Source: Pontibacillus yanchengensis | Lineage (GTDB): Bacteria > Bacillota > Bacilli > Bacillales > BH030062 | NCBI RefSeq assembly: GCF_009856295.1 | Contig: NZ_WMEU01000006.1 | Location: 124,001-188,000, forward strand | Direction of reading: 5' to 3' | DNA: 64,000 bases | Part shown: positions 8,615-18,011 of the stretch, one piece after another | Numbering within the stretch: the stretch's first letter is position 1 | Layout of the letters: each line of letters starts with the position of its first letter | The notes under the pieces: model-generated | Database searches by the model: none | What the model saw: the letters and a program-made list of their open reading frames with translations, nothing else | What the model was told of the DNA's origin: nothing | Position numbers and translations under genes: made by a program

Positions 8615-9011
8615 ATCGTTTATCGGTTTAGCTTCTGGTTTAGCAGTAGGTGCTGGCTTTGTTGCATTTCTTACTGTTTTAGGTATCATTCCTAGGCTCG
8701 TGCAACTAAGTAAGAGTGCCAAATACACTAGATTGTATGAACTATGTGTGGTTCTAGGTGTATTGCTAGGTACTCTGTTATCTTTTGACGATATTCCGGT
8801 TTCCTTACCGCTGATTATTCTTGCTATATGGGGTGGTTTTCACGGTGTGTTCATTGGGATGTTAGCTGCAGCATTAACGGAAGTACTAAATGTATTCCCC
8901 ATTCTTGCGAGACGGGTAGGCATGGAGAAAAGTTTGTTATGGTTTTTAATGGCAATCGTCCTAGGAAAAATTTTGGGGTCATTGTTTCAATGGACCATTT
9001 TTGTAAACTAA
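8595..9011 (+). CDS. spoVAB: Stage V sporulation protein AB
   Basis: Polytopic inner-membrane protein of the SpoVA complex, 138 residues with about four hydrophobic segments. VGAGFVAFLTVLGIIPRL and GMLAAALTEVLNVFPILARR are nearly identical to the family blocks. The ATG at 8595 gives the same N-terminal length as the B. subtilis protein; the longer frame from 8562 would lie deep inside spoVAA. It is translationally coupled to spoVAA. Confidence 0.92.
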   Translation: MIHPLIESFIGLASGLAVGAGFVAFLTVLGIIPRLVQLSKSAKYTRLYELCVVLGVLLGTLLSFDDIPVSLPLIILAIWGGFHGVFIGMLAAALTEVLNVFPILARRVGMEKSLLWFLMAIVLGKILGSLFQWTIFVN

Positions 9012-9026
9012 ATGAGGTGTGAATAG

Positions 9027-9482
9027 ATGAGTGAAAAATTTAATCAACAACAATATGACCAAACGGTTAAAGAGTATCAACCTAAGCCAAGTATATTTGG
9101 AAACTGTATAAGAGCTTTTTTGGTTGGTGGGAGTATTTGTTTATTTGGGCAGTTCTTAACAGTGGTATATATGGATTTATTTAATATGACAGAGCGTGAG
9201 GCCGGAAATCCAACAGTTACAACTCTTATTTTGTTAGCCGCTTTATTAACTGGGTTCGGAGTGTATGACAAAATCGCTCAATTTGCTGGAGCTGGTTCAG
9301 CCGTTCCTGTTACGGGGTTTGCAAATTCTATTACAAGTGCAGCATTAGAACATAAAAGTGAAGGGTTGGTTCTAGGGGTAGCTACAAATTTATTCAAGCT
9401 TGCAGGCTCTGTGATTGTATTTGGAGTGGTTGCGGCTTATGTAGTAGGAATTATTAGATACCTATTTCAATCAATCATGTAG
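9027..9482 (+). CDS. spoVAC: Stage V sporulation protein AC
   Basis: Membrane protein of 151 residues. In B. subtilis SpoVAC behaves as a mechanosensitive channel-like component for dipicolinate passage through the spore inner membrane. Four hydrophobic segments follow a soluble N-terminus of about 25 residues. The YDKIAQFAGAGSAVPVTGFA block is the family signature and is paralogous to the same region of SpoVAE encoded further on ([20 protein letters not shown]). GAGGTGTGAATAG precedes the ATG. Confidence 0.95.
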   Translation: MSEKFNQQQYDQTVKEYQPKPSIFGNCIRAFLVGGSICLFGQFLTVVYMDLFNMTEREAGNPTVTTLILLAALLTGFGVYDKIAQFAGAGSAVPVTGFANSITSAALEHKSEGLVLGVATNLFKLAGSVIVFGVVAAYVVGIIRYLFQSIM

Positions 9483-9493
9483 GAGGAATGGTG

Positions 9494-10513
9494 ATGCGTA
9501 AAGCTGGAAGACAGACTTGGATGTATGAGAATTACTTATATTTAAACTCGACAGGAACTGCTGTAGGCCCTAAAGAAGCTCAAGGACCACTTGCGAAAAC
9601 GTTTGATATTAGTCATGATCAGTTACATTGTGAAGAAGATAACTGGGAGCTTGCTGAACGTCGATTAATGAAAGAATCTATAGAGGTTTGTTTATCTAAG
9701 GCGAACATGTCCAAGGATCAAATTGATTTATTTCTAGCTGGAGACTTACTTAACCAAAATGTTACATCAAATTATGTTGCCAGGTCTTTATCGATTCCAT
9801 TTTTATGTATGTTTGGTGCTTGCTCCACATCTATGGAAACACTAGCTGTAGGAAGTGCCCTCGTAGATGCTGGGTTTGCTAATCATGTCATTGCAGCAGT
9901 GAGCAGCCATAATGCTACTGCAGAGCGGCAGTTTCGATATCCTACAGAGTACGGTGGTCAAAAACCGAAAACAGCAACTTCAACTGTAACAGGTGCTGGT
10001 GCAGCTTTGGTTTCAAAAGTGAAATCAGATATACGGATCGAATGTGCCACGATTGGTAAAGTAATGGATTATGGTACAAAAGATCCGTTTGATATGGGTT
10101 CAGCTATGGCACCTGCAGCATATGACACAATCAAGACACACTTTGAGGATACAGGAAGAAAACCAGAGGATTATGATTTGATTGTAACAGGTGATTTATC
10201 AGGAGTTGGAAGTGTCATACTAAAAGATATGTTGAAAGAAGATGGGTACACAATCGATCAAACTTACAATGACTGCGGATTAATGGTTTATAACAGCGAT
10301 CAACAAGTATTTGCAGGGGGTAGTGGTTGCGCTTGTTCAGCGGTTGTTACGTATGGGCACCTTGTACAATCTTTGAAAGAGGGAAGATATAACAAAATTT
10401 TTGTAGTAGCAACAGGTGCTCTGATGAGTCCGACCATGGTCCAGCAAAAGGAAACCATCCCAACTATTGCTCATGGTGTTGTGCTAATGAGGTCTGAAGG
10501 AGGAGGACAATAA
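9494..10513 (+). CDS. spoVAD: Stage V sporulation protein AD (dipicolinate-binding)
   Basis: Thiolase-fold protein that binds dipicolinic acid on the outer face of the spore inner membrane; it is not known to act as an enzyme. It has 339 residues. The [44 protein letters not shown] and [11 protein letters not shown] blocks are conserved. The ATG at 9494 was chosen because AGGAGG would be too close to the ATG at 9488. The stop codon overlaps the spoVAE start. Confidence 0.96.
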   Translation: MRKAGRQTWMYENYLYLNSTGTAVGPKEAQGPLAKTFDISHDQLHCEEDNWELAERRLMKESIEVCLSKANMSKDQIDLFLAGDLLNQNVTSNYVARSLSIPFLCMFGACSTSMETLAVGSALVDAGFANHVIAAVSSHNATAERQFRYPTEYGGQKPKTATSTVTGAGAALVSKVKSDIRIECATIGKVMDYGTKDPFDMGSAMAPAAYDTIKTHFEDTGRKPEDYDLIVTGDLSGVGSVILKDMLKEDGYTIDQTYNDCGLMVYNSDQQVFAGGSGCACSAVVTYGHLVQSLKEGRYNKIFVVATGALMSPTMVQQKETIPTIAHGVVLMRSEGGGQ

Positions 10514-10863
10514 TGGATTATCTATGGGCTTTTGTCGTAGGTGGAGGTATTTGTGTCATAGGGCAAATTCTCTTTGACATATTTAAGCTAACTCCTGCAC
10601 ATGTTATGTCCTCATTTGTTGTAGCAGGTGCTGTACTTGATGGTTTTGATATTTACGACAAGTTGATTGAGTTTGCTGGTGCTGGTGCTACGGTTCCAAT
10701 AACGAGTTTTGGACATTCTTTACTTCATGGAGCAATGGAACAGGCCGAGGAAAATGGGATAATGGGAATCGCGATGGGGATATTTCATTTAACTTCTGTG
10801 GGAGTCGCTTCTGCAATATTATTTGGTTTTCTAGTTGCTGTCATCTTTAAACCAAAGGGGTAG
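10513..10863 (+). CDS. spoVAE: Stage V sporulation protein AE (SpoVAEb)
   Basis: A 116-residue membrane protein with three to four hydrophobic segments, paralogous to SpoVAC, and part of the SpoVA channel. The ATG overlaps the spoVAD stop (TAATG). The [17 protein letters not shown] motif is the clearest marker. Nomenclature is split between SpoVAE and SpoVAEB; this is the membrane subunit. Confidence 0.93.
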   Translation: MDYLWAFVVGGGICVIGQILFDIFKLTPAHVMSSFVVAGAVLDGFDIYDKLIEFAGAGATVPITSFGHSLLHGAMEQAEENGIMGIAMGIFHLTSVGVASAILFGFLVAVIFKPKG

Positions 10864-10869
10864 GTTCCA

Positions 10870-11445
10870 ATGCATGCTAAAAAAGTAATCGTTGTCACAG
10901 ATGGAGATGAATATGCTCGAAAGGTTCTTTTATCATTATCGGAGACGATAGGAGGCACTTGTCTCGCCCATCTTTCTGCAAATCCAACCACAGCTACGGA
11001 ACAGGAGATACTTGCTGCTATAAAATCTGCTAAGAGTGAACCTGTTTATGTTTTGTTTGATGATGCAGGTATTCCAGGGATGGGACCTGGAGAAAAATTA
11101 CTGGAACAAATCGCTAATAATAAGTCTGTTCACATTATTGGAGCAATTGCTGTAGCATCCCATACAAAATTTAGAGAGTGGTCTCGTTTTGATTTTGCTA
11201 TAGATGGTGAAGGAGAATTAGTTCCGTTTGGTGTTGATAAAGAAGGAATACCTGAAATGGAAATGGGTAGGATAAGCGGTGATACTGTTTATTGTTTAGA
11301 TCAATTGTCGATTCCAACCATTGTTGCCATCGGTGATATAGGGAAGATGAGAGGAAAAGATGATATTGAAAAAGGAGCCCCTATAACAAGAAAAGCAATT
11401 GAGTTAATTCTGGAAAGGGCTGAGGAAAATGAAATCTCAGAGTGA
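10870..11445 (+). CDS. spoVAEA: Stage V sporulation protein AEA
   Basis: Soluble SpoVA protein of 191 residues (SpoVAE family, DUF1436-like neighbourhood not claimed). The MHAKKVIVVTDGDEYA start and VYVLFDDAGIPGMGPGEK block are typical. The role in dipicolinate transport is unclear; the B. subtilis protein is found in spores. It overlaps spoVAF by 17 bp, so the two are probably coupled. Confidence 0.9.
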   Translation: MHAKKVIVVTDGDEYARKVLLSLSETIGGTCLAHLSANPTTATEQEILAAIKSAKSEPVYVLFDDAGIPGMGPGEKLLEQIANNKSVHIIGAIAVASHTKFREWSRFDFAIDGEGELVPFGVDKEGIPEMEMGRISGDTVYCLDQLSIPTIVAIGDIGKMRGKDDIEKGAPITRKAIELILERAEENEISE

Positions 11446-12895
11446 TACTCCCATCTTTAAAGATTTAAAAGATACAGAAAAGTTCATGGAGGAACATGCT
11501 GGTGTTGGTGTTTCTTTTGACTTAGGGTTTCGTAAAATTATTATTTTTGAACGCGAAATTGATTTATTTTATTTAACAGGTTTATGTGATACCCAATATA
11601 TTATAGAAATAATGGAAATGTTGGTAGAGATTAATGATGTGGAAAGGCATCGACGTTCAAAATTGGTTTCTATCATTGAAAATAGACTTGTTCATCAACA
11701 AGTGAGAAAAGCCACTTCCATGAACGATGCCATTACTCAAATGCTTTCAGGTTTAATTGTAATCTTTATAGATGGAAGCACAGATGCATTTATCGTTGAT
11801 GTCCGTTCCTATCCTGGGCGCTCTCCTAGTGAACCTGATACGGAAAAAGTCGTACGAGGTAGTCGAGATGGTTATACAGAGAATATAATCGAGAACACAG
11901 CTCTAACAAGACGACGTGTTAGGGATGAACGTCTACGCCATGAAATATTTCAAGTAGGAGAACGCTCGAAGACGGATATCTGTATATCCTATTTAAAAGA
12001 TGTAGCAGATCCCGGATTGATTGAATTAATCAAACGTGAGATAAAACAAATTGATACAGATGGTCTTTCTATGGCAGATAAAACTGTGGAAGAATTTATT
12101 GTAAGTCAAGGGAAAATACCGTTCCCATTAGTCCGCTACACCGAAAGGCCAGATGTCGCTTCAGCCCATCTGTTTGAAGGACATGTGTTAATAATGGTGG
12201 ATACAAGTCCAAGTATGATTATTACACCTACGACGTTCTTCCATCATGTTCAACATGCAGAAGAATATCGGCAAACACCAATTGTCGGTTCCTTTGTTAG
12301 ATGGATTCGGTATTTTGGTATTTTTGCATCTCTTTTTCTTTTGCCTTTATGGATGTTATTTGTAATGGATCCCACACTTTTACCAGCTAATTTACAATAT
12401 ATAGGCCCTCAAGATGAAAGTAATGTCCCTGTTATTATTCAATTAATATTAGCTGATATTGGTATAGAGTTCTTAAGGATAGCTGCAATTCATACACCAA
12501 CACCACTCTCAACTGCTATGGGATTGATTGCAGCAGTATTGATAGGTCAAATTGCTATTGATGTAGGATTGTTTATCCCTGAAGTTATTCTATATGTTTC
12601 CGTTGCGGCAATAGGATCATTCTCTACTCCAAGTTATGAGCTTAGTGTTGCAAATAAAATTAGTCGTCTGATTTTAATAACCTTAACTGCACTCTTTGGC
12701 ATAAAAGGATTTATGATTGGGTGTACGCTTTATATTCTAATGTTAACTAGAACCAATTCTCTTAACACGCCATATTTTTGGCCATTTATACCATTCAATT
12801 TTATGGCAATGATACAAATCCTATTTAGGGTATCTGTACCATTATCGAAAAAACGACCAAGTATTGTCCACCCTCGAAACGATTACCGTAAATAG
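11429..12895 (+). CDS. spoVAF: Stage V sporulation protein AF (GerA-family)
   Basis: 488-residue homologue of germinant-receptor A subunits. A large soluble N-terminal region (about 1-290) contains the GerA-type blocks SIIENRLVHQQVRKA and FIDGSTDAFIVDVRSYPGRSPSEPD (in parts). A C-terminal part has four to six membrane helices from about residue 290. It is the last gene of spoVA, followed by a terminator. In B. subtilis SpoVAF associates with germination receptors and speeds germination. Confidence 0.94.
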   Translation: MKSQSDTPIFKDLKDTEKFMEEHAGVGVSFDLGFRKIIIFEREIDLFYLTGLCDTQYIIEIMEMLVEINDVERHRRSKLVSIIENRLVHQQVRKATSMNDAITQMLSGLIVIFIDGSTDAFIVDVRSYPGRSPSEPDTEKVVRGSRDGYTENIIENTALTRRRVRDERLRHEIFQVGERSKTDICISYLKDVADPGLIELIKREIKQIDTDGLSMADKTVEEFIVSQGKIPFPLVRYTERPDVASAHLFEGHVLIMVDTSPSMIITPTTFFHHVQHAEEYRQTPIVGSFVRWIRYFGIFASLFLLPLWMLFVMDPTLLPANLQYIGPQDESNVPVIIQLILADIGIEFLRIAAIHTPTPLSTAMGLIAAVLIGQIAIDVGLFIPEVILYVSVAAIGSFSTPSYELSVANKISRLILITLTALFGIKGFMIGCTLYILMLTRTNSLNTPYFWPFIPFNFMAMIQILFRVSVPLSKKRPSIVHPRNDYRK

Positions 12896-12964
12896 TTGAT
12901 TCTATATTGAATAAACACGCATGGTATGATAAATTTATTTTAATCTTTCAGTGCGTGAAAGGAA

Positions 12965-12992
12965 AGAAGGCAGGCTCACTGCCTTCTTTTTG
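12965..12992 (+). terminator. Terminator of the spoVA operon
   Basis: AAGAAGGCAG, short GCTCA loop, CTGCCTTCTT and a T-run, about 70 bp after the spoVAF stop. Confidence 0.9.
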
Positions 12993-13072
12993 TAGCAAAA
13001 AATTTATTCTTTTTATAAAATGGGCATAGATAGAATAATCTAAAATAGATTGTTTGTTGGGAGTTGGTAAGC

Positions 13073-14374
13073 ATGAATCGAACAGAAAGTAATGAATTAG
13101 GGCATCTAAACATAGCTGGTGTTGATGCTGTAGAATTGGCAAATACATATGGTACACCTTTATTTGTGTATGATGTAGAAGAAATCAGAAAGAATGCCCA
13201 ACGCTTTGTTCAAACATTTAAGGAGTTAGGTGTTCAAGCACAAGTGGCGTATGCCTCGAAAGCTTTCTCTTCTGTAGCGATGCTTCAAGTTGCTCAACAA
13301 GAAGGTTTGAGTTTAGATGTAGTATCACAAGGTGAAATGCATACTGCTATTCAGGCAGAATTCCCTAAAGAACGCATTCATTTACACGGAAACAATAAAA
13401 GTGTTGATGAGCTTGAAATGGCTATAAAAGAAGGAATAGGATGTGTCGTAGTAGACAATTTTCTAGAAATTGAGTTACTAAAAGAATTATTAACGAAATA
13501 CAATCATCAAATGGATGTATTACTTCGCGTAACTCCTGGTATTGAGGCACATACACATGATTACATTCTAACTGGGCAAGAAGATTCTAAATTTGGATTC
13601 GATTTATGGAATGGCCAAGCGGAACAAGCATTATTACAGTTACAAGCGAATGATCACATTCAAGTTAAGGGACTTCATTGCCATATTGGCTCGCAAATAT
13701 TTGAAACACATGGTTTTGTCATGGCAGTTAAAAAGCTTTTTGAAGCATTAGGGAATTGGAAAGAAAAGCATGGATATACTCCTGATGTACTAAATCTTGG
13801 AGGTGGGTTCGGTATAAAATACACCGATGAAGATGAACCTTTGCCCCTTGCAACATATGTGAAAGAACTAGTGCAAGAAGTGAAATACCAATCTATGGAG
13901 TATGATTTCCCTCTTCCAGAGATATGGATTGAACCAGGTCGTGCCATTGTAGGTGATGCCGGAGTTACCCTTTATACGGTAGGAGCGATCAAACATATTC
14001 CGGACGTGCGTACGTACGTTTCAGTAGATGGCGGCATGACGGATAACCTACGACCTGCTTTATATCATGCTAAATATGAAGCGGCTGTAGCGAATAAGAT
14101 GAATGCACAACTAGAACAAACTGTCTCTATTGCGGGAAAGTGCTGTGAATCAGGAGATATGTTAATATGGGATGTAGACGTTCCTGCATTAGATAGCGGA
14201 GATATATTGGCAACCTTTAGCACTGGAGCCTATGGGTATTCAATGAGTAATCATTATAATCGATTTCCTAAATCTGCTGTCGTATTTGTAGAGAATGGTC
14301 ACCATCAACTTGTTATTCAACGTGAATCATATCAAGAGGTGACTAGACTAGATTTATCTTACGAACGTCCCTAG
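13073..14374 (+). CDS. lysA: Diaminopimelate decarboxylase
   Basis: PLP enzyme that decarboxylates meso-diaminopimelate to L-lysine, the last step of lysine synthesis. It has 433 residues (fold-type III). The PLP lysine is Lys63 in [29 protein letters not shown] and the GKCCESGD block with the dimer-contributed Cys are present. The ATG at 13073 follows GGGAG; the TTG nine bases upstream is less suitable. The gene lies alone between spoVA and ppiB as in B. subtilis. Confidence 0.96.
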   Translation: MNRTESNELGHLNIAGVDAVELANTYGTPLFVYDVEEIRKNAQRFVQTFKELGVQAQVAYASKAFSSVAMLQVAQQEGLSLDVVSQGEMHTAIQAEFPKERIHLHGNNKSVDELEMAIKEGIGCVVVDNFLEIELLKELLTKYNHQMDVLLRVTPGIEAHTHDYILTGQEDSKFGFDLWNGQAEQALLQLQANDHIQVKGLHCHIGSQIFETHGFVMAVKKLFEALGNWKEKHGYTPDVLNLGGGFGIKYTDEDEPLPLATYVKELVQEVKYQSMEYDFPLPEIWIEPGRAIVGDAGVTLYTVGAIKHIPDVRTYVSVDGGMTDNLRPALYHAKYEAAVANKMNAQLEQTVSIAGKCCESGDMLIWDVDVPALDSGDILATFSTGAYGYSMSNHYNRFPKSAVVFVENGHHQLVIQRESYQEVTRLDLSYERP

Positions 14375-14393
14375 TATAGAGGAGGAAGCTGTT

Positions 14394-14828
14394 ATGAAAA
14401 AAGGAACAATTGAGTTTGAAAATGGAGAAAAAATCGTTTTTGATTTATATGATGATGCTGCACCAGGTACAGTGGAAAATTTTGAAAAACTAGCTAATTC
14501 TGGATTCTACAATGGATTAACCTTTCATCGGGTAATACCTGATTTTGTTATTCAAGGAGGGTGCCCAGAAGGATCAGGTCGTGGTGGACCAGGTTATACA
14601 ATCAAATGCGAAACCGAAGGAAATCCACATAAACATCAACGTGGTGCCTTATCAATGGCCCATGCTGGTAAGGATACTGGTGGTAGCCAGTTCTTTATTG
14701 CTCATTCTCCTCAACCACATCTAGATGGAAGACATACGGTTTTTGGCCAGGTTACAAAAGGCTTAGACGTCATTGACCGCGTACGCGTTGGAGATGTAAT
14801 GAATGAAGTAACGGTGGTAGAAGAGTAG
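14394..14828 (+). CDS. ppiB: Cyclophilin-type peptidyl-prolyl isomerase
   Basis: Cytoplasmic cyclophilin of 144 residues that catalyses cis-trans isomerisation of Xaa-Pro bonds. The active-site Arg is in [36 protein letters not shown] is the cyclophilin signature in two parts. It follows lysA by 19 bp with GAGGAGG before the ATG, so the two may be cotranscribed. Confidence 0.95.
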   Translation: MKKGTIEFENGEKIVFDLYDDAAPGTVENFEKLANSGFYNGLTFHRVIPDFVIQGGCPEGSGRGGPGYTIKCETEGNPHKHQRGALSMAHAGKDTGGSQFFIAHSPQPHLDGRHTVFGQVTKGLDVIDRVRVGDVMNEVTVVEE

Positions 14829-14857
14829 AGTAAGTCATTGAGACTTACTCTTTTTCT
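14828..14857 (+). terminator. Terminator of lysA-ppiB
   Basis: GAGTAAGTC and GACTTACTC with a 5-base loop, then TTTTTCTTT, directly after the ppiB stop. Confidence 0.9.
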
Positions 14858-14879
14858 TTGTCAGTAAAGAAAAATTAAG

Positions 14880-14990
14880 TTGATGGCTCTTACATGTCTA
14901 TCTCCTGCGCCCAGCGACTTGTGTGATTCCGTTGACTCCTAACGATAAGTTAACCTCGAACAAAATACATAGACTTCTTCGGAAAGGATG
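14880..14990. repeat. R2 interspersed repeat, partial copy
   Basis: The segments CCTGCGCCCAGCGACT and ACGATAAGTTAACCTCGA recur in the larger copy at 23.74-24.03 kb and in fragments near 31.4 and 32.6 kb. It is non-coding and lies between ppiB and the M50 peptidase gene. Confidence 0.6.
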
Positions 14991-15061
14991 CTCTTCATAG
15001 CTATATAGGGAGAGAAATGGATAAGTTGTCATCGTAAACACTAAATATGAAGGAGATGTGC

Positions 15062-15523
15062 ATGGATTTTTTTGTTATACTCGTTTTCATTATTGCTCCA
15101 CTTAGTTTGTTTCTGCATGAGTTAGCACATGGAATTGTTGCTTATTTCTTTCAATCTAGTTATATATATATTCAACTTGGCGTAGGGCCTAGCTTATTGA
15201 AACAGAAGCACGGTGTTTTTCGTATTTCAATTTGTTTGTATATTTTCCTTGGAGCTTTGGTAGCTTATGAACGTGATCCTGAGCACACGATGTATGAACG
15301 TGCAGTAATTTCTATAGCAGGACCGTTTATCAACGCTTTTCTTGTACTATTAGGTTTTGTAATGTATTACGTTGTTGATCATCCATATATATCATTATTT
15401 ATTGCTTTCAATATATGGATTACTACAGTAAACTTGATACCGTTTAAGTTCGCTAATAAAAAATCTGATGGCTATGTAATTGCTGAAGCTTTATGGAATA
15501 GAGTTTTCTCTTCAAATAAGTAA
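15062..15523 (+). CDS. M50-family (site-2-protease-like) membrane metallopeptidase
   Basis: Small integral-membrane protein of 153 residues with the zinc site HELAH at residues 19-23 in the first hydrophobic helix. A second conserved segment (PFKFANKKSDG near 135-145) supplies the Asp expected of M50 enzymes, although the usual NxxPxxxxDG is altered. Three to four membrane helices are visible. The ATG at 15062 is placed 6 bp after AAGGAG; the first ATG at 15047 is upstream of that ribosome site. The substrate is unknown. No B. subtilis counterpart at this locus is recognised. Confidence 0.75.
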   Translation: MDFFVILVFIIAPLSLFLHELAHGIVAYFFQSSYIYIQLGVGPSLLKQKHGVFRISICLYIFLGALVAYERDPEHTMYERAVISIAGPFINAFLVLLGFVMYYVVDHPYISLFIAFNIWITTVNLIPFKFANKKSDGYVIAEALWNRVFSSNK

Positions 15524-15598
15524 TCTTCTATTCGAAAATTAGGTTAAGATAAAAGGGCTTGCATTATGTGTGAATGTCGTTATAATAAGGGAGGAGTG

Positions 15599-15697
15599 AT
15601 GAGGGTGAAGAAGAAAAACTGGATACTCTTTCTCATACTCTTAGGTGTTAGTATGACATGGGGAGTCTTGTACTGGGTATTCTTTGTTATTGAATAG
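15599..15697 (+). CDS. Predicted 32-residue single-span membrane protein
   Basis: A short frame with a good GGGAGGAG ribosome site. It starts MRVKKKNWILFLIL, continues as one hydrophobic span with Trp residues and ends at FFVIE. Translation could instead begin at the GTG at 15605. The basic N-terminus followed by a single helix is typical of bacterial mini membrane proteins. The function is unknown. It lies between the M50 gene and ribT. Confidence 0.5.
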   Translation: MRVKKKNWILFLILLGVSMTWGVLYWVFFVIE

Positions 15698-15782
15698 GAT
15701 AAGAATGAAGAGTATAATCTAGTTCAAGCATCTCGTAATTAGAATAGGTAGTACCTTTCGTTGTAAGTAAGGGTGTTACGTT

Positions 15783-15878
15783 ATGAACAGTAATAAACAA
15801 GAAAAAAAGCTCTTCTGGTTAATGATGGCTGTTGCCATTATTTTTCTGCTCTCCATGATAGGGAAGTTTTTTTCATAG
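15783..15878 (+). CDS. Predicted 31-residue single-span membrane protein
   Basis: Starts MNSNKQEKKLFW, then a hydrophobic helix (MMAVAIIFLLSMIG), ending KFFS. AAGGGTG stands about 9 bp upstream. The stop codon is only 12 bp before ribT, so the two may be cotranscribed. The function is unknown. Confidence 0.45.
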   Translation: MNSNKQEKKLFWLMMAVAIIFLLSMIGKFFS

Positions 15879-16250
<372 letters not shown>

Positions 16251-16268
16251 ATGAAGTGAAAGAATAAT

Positions 16269-16305
16269 AAAGCCAGCTCCTATATGATAGGAACTGGCCT
16301 TTTTT
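16269..16305. terminator. Bidirectional terminator between ribT and the DUF309 gene
   Basis: GCCAGCTCCTAT and ATAGGAACTGGC form a stem with a 3-base loop, flanked by a T-run on the right and an A-rich stretch on the left. It can therefore serve both convergent genes. Confidence 0.8.
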
Positions 16306-16324
16306 CACTATTAGACAAAATGAA

Positions 16325-16849
16325 TTAGGACCGATCTTCTTGTCTCTTTTGTAATTGACGCTTTCGCTCTTCAATCACCTCAGAGCGGTCTCTTCGTGAA
16401 TGTCGATGAATAAGGTCTGTATCTTCAAGTGGACTTGGTGCACCATAGATACAACCCAAATCGTTACATCGTTGTTGTACAGCATATAAAAGTTTTTGAT
16501 CAATAATAGGGAGATTCATACTTTCATATGGCTTTTTTAATTCAAGTTTGTACATAAGGTCATCGAGAAAACCAATCATTTTGTGTTGATCTAATCCATA
16601 ATTTTGAAGGTGTTCCTTTTTATTTTGAAGGATTGTACGAGCTTTTTGAGCGGTACGACTCGCCCCTTTATAATTGTTACGGCGATAATGGTACATAGCT
16701 ACAGCTAACTGGATAAGTCCTACCCATACAGCCTGTCTATCTAAAGGAGTTTCTTCCTTCCATCTATCCTCTAAAAGTTCATGACATTCGAAATAATCCC
16801 TTGTTCCATGAAAGTGTGCAAGGTAGTCCACATAGGCTTGATCATACAT
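16325..16849 (-). CDS. ypuF: DUF309 family protein (YpuF-like)
   Basis: Cytoplasmic helical protein of 174 residues. The signature block HFHGTRDYFECHELLEDRWK (residues 8-27) defines DUF309, a family of unknown function. The ATG at 16849 has AAAGGGAGC upstream and matches the start of family members; the longer frame to 16921 lacks such a site. The C-terminus is charged (RRDRSEVIEERKRQ). It is transcribed opposite to its neighbours and converges on ribT. The symbol rests on synteny near scpA and is tentative. Confidence 0.8.
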   Translation of the reverse strand: MYDQAYVDYLAHFHGTRDYFECHELLEDRWKEETPLDRQAVWVGLIQLAVAMYHYRRNNYKGASRTAQKARTILQNKKEHLQNYGLDQHKMIGFLDDLMYKLELKKPYESMNLPIIDQKLLYAVQQRCNDLGCIYGAPSPLEDTDLIHRHSRRDRSEVIEERKRQLQKRQEDRS

Positions 16850-16929
16850 AAAAAAAGCTCCCTTTACTAAAGTACATTTGATAGAATCAGTGTATAGTTT
16901 ATCATACATGGTTAAAGACAAGTCAAAAT

Positions 16930-16962
16930 GAAATGCGCGTTAAGCTTTGCTTAACGCGCATA
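16930..16962 (-). terminator. Terminator of the YjcZ-type mini gene
   Basis: ATGCGCGTTAAG and CTTAACGCGCAT form a perfect 12-bp stem with a 5-base loop. On the minus strand it is followed by TTTCATTTT, just after the small gene. Confidence 0.85.
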
Positions 16963-16972
16963 GTGTTACTTA

Positions 16973-17059
16973 TTATAACCAGCTTGCACCTACGATAATC
17001 AAAAGAATAAACAATACAACGATTAGCGCGAATCCGCCACCATAACCGTATCCACTCAT
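16973..17059 (-). CDS. YjcZ family sporulation protein, 28 residues
   Basis: [14 protein letters not shown] followed by one hydrophobic helix ending GASWL is the YjcZ/YtzL-like pattern of tiny spore membrane proteins. AAAGGAGG stands 9 bp upstream of the ATG. It is divergent from scpA, with a perfect 22-bp hairpin palindrome in the shared upstream region. The molecular role of the family is unknown; members are often sporulation-expressed. Confidence 0.85.
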   Translation of the reverse strand: MSGYGYGGGFALIVVLFILLIIVGASWL

Positions 17060-17128
17060 CTTTGAATTCCTCCTTTTTTCTGTTAACGGATAAATGTTTT
17101 TTTGATAACATTTATCTTACGGTATTAC

Positions 17129-17150
17129 CATATGAGGAAAACCTCATATG
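17129..17150. promoter_or_regulatory. Perfect inverted repeat in the yjcZ-like/scpA divergent region
   Basis: CATATGAGG, AAAA, CCTCATATG. There is no T-run on either side, so it is more likely a protein-binding site or RNA hairpin than a terminator. Confidence 0.4.
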
Positions 17151-17266
17151 TGTATGGGCGTTTCCACTAATAAAGTGAATTTTTTATTGTTTATAGATTA
17201 CAGATTTTATTCATACGAGCGAACAACCATTTATTTCGCTAGATAGAAGCTAGAAAGGAAAAGCAT

Positions 17267-18010
17267 ATGAACCAAAGTTATACGGTTAAGATTGACGCCT
17301 TTGAAGGTCCTTTGGATCTGCTCCTTCATTTAATCAACCGGTATGAAATCGATATATATGATATTCCAGTGGCCGAAATTACTGAACAATATATGGCGTA
17401 TATCCATACCATGCAACAATTAGAATTGGATATAGCTAGTGAATATTTAGTAATGGCGGCAACATTGATTGCCATAAAAAGCCAAATGCTTTTGCCTAAT
17501 CAAGAATTAGAAGTTGAAGATGAAGAATATGAGGAAGAAGATCCAAGAGAAGAATTAATGCGTCGATTAATTGAATACAGAAAATATAAGGAAGCAGCAC
17601 AAGACCTTAAAGATAAAGAGGAAGAGGCGAACCAGATTTATACGAGACCGCCTCAACAAATAGAAACCGATGAAAAAGAAGCACAACCTATTATGACCCA
17701 AGGTGATATTACAATCTATGATATGATTGGAGCCATGCAAAAGCTACTTAACAAGAAAAAATGGGAGCAACCACTAGAGACGAGAGTACAGCGTCAAGAA
17801 ATTCCTATACAAGAACGCATGGATGAGGTTATGACACAAGTTAAAAGTACACCTCATGGCCTTCGATTTTTTGACTTATTTCCGCAACCAACAAGGTCTC
17901 ATATTGTGGTAACTTTTATTGCTATTTTGGAACTAATGAAAAATAGAGAAATACTCTGTGAACAATCAAAACACTTTGAAGAATTAGTTGTATATAAATT
18001 GGAGGAGTAA
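17267..18010 (+). CDS. scpA: Segregation and condensation protein A
   Basis: Kleisin subunit of the SMC-ScpA-ScpB condensin. It bridges the SMC head and neck and recruits ScpB. It has 247 residues. The N-terminal SMC-neck-binding domain (FEGPLDLLLHLI, residues about 12-23) is followed by an acidic linker around 85-100 (VEDEEYEEEDPREE) and a C-terminal winged helix. It is followed after 1 bp by scpB, forming a coupled pair. Confidence 0.96.
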   Translation: MNQSYTVKIDAFEGPLDLLLHLINRYEIDIYDIPVAEITEQYMAYIHTMQQLELDIASEYLVMAATLIAIKSQMLLPNQELEVEDEEYEEEDPREELMRRLIEYRKYKEAAQDLKDKEEEANQIYTRPPQQIETDEKEAQPIMTQGDITIYDMIGAMQKLLNKKKWEQPLETRVQRQEIPIQERMDEVMTQVKSTPHGLRFFDLFPQPTRSHIVVTFIAILELMKNREILCEQSKHFEELVVYKLEE

Positions 18011-18011
18011 T

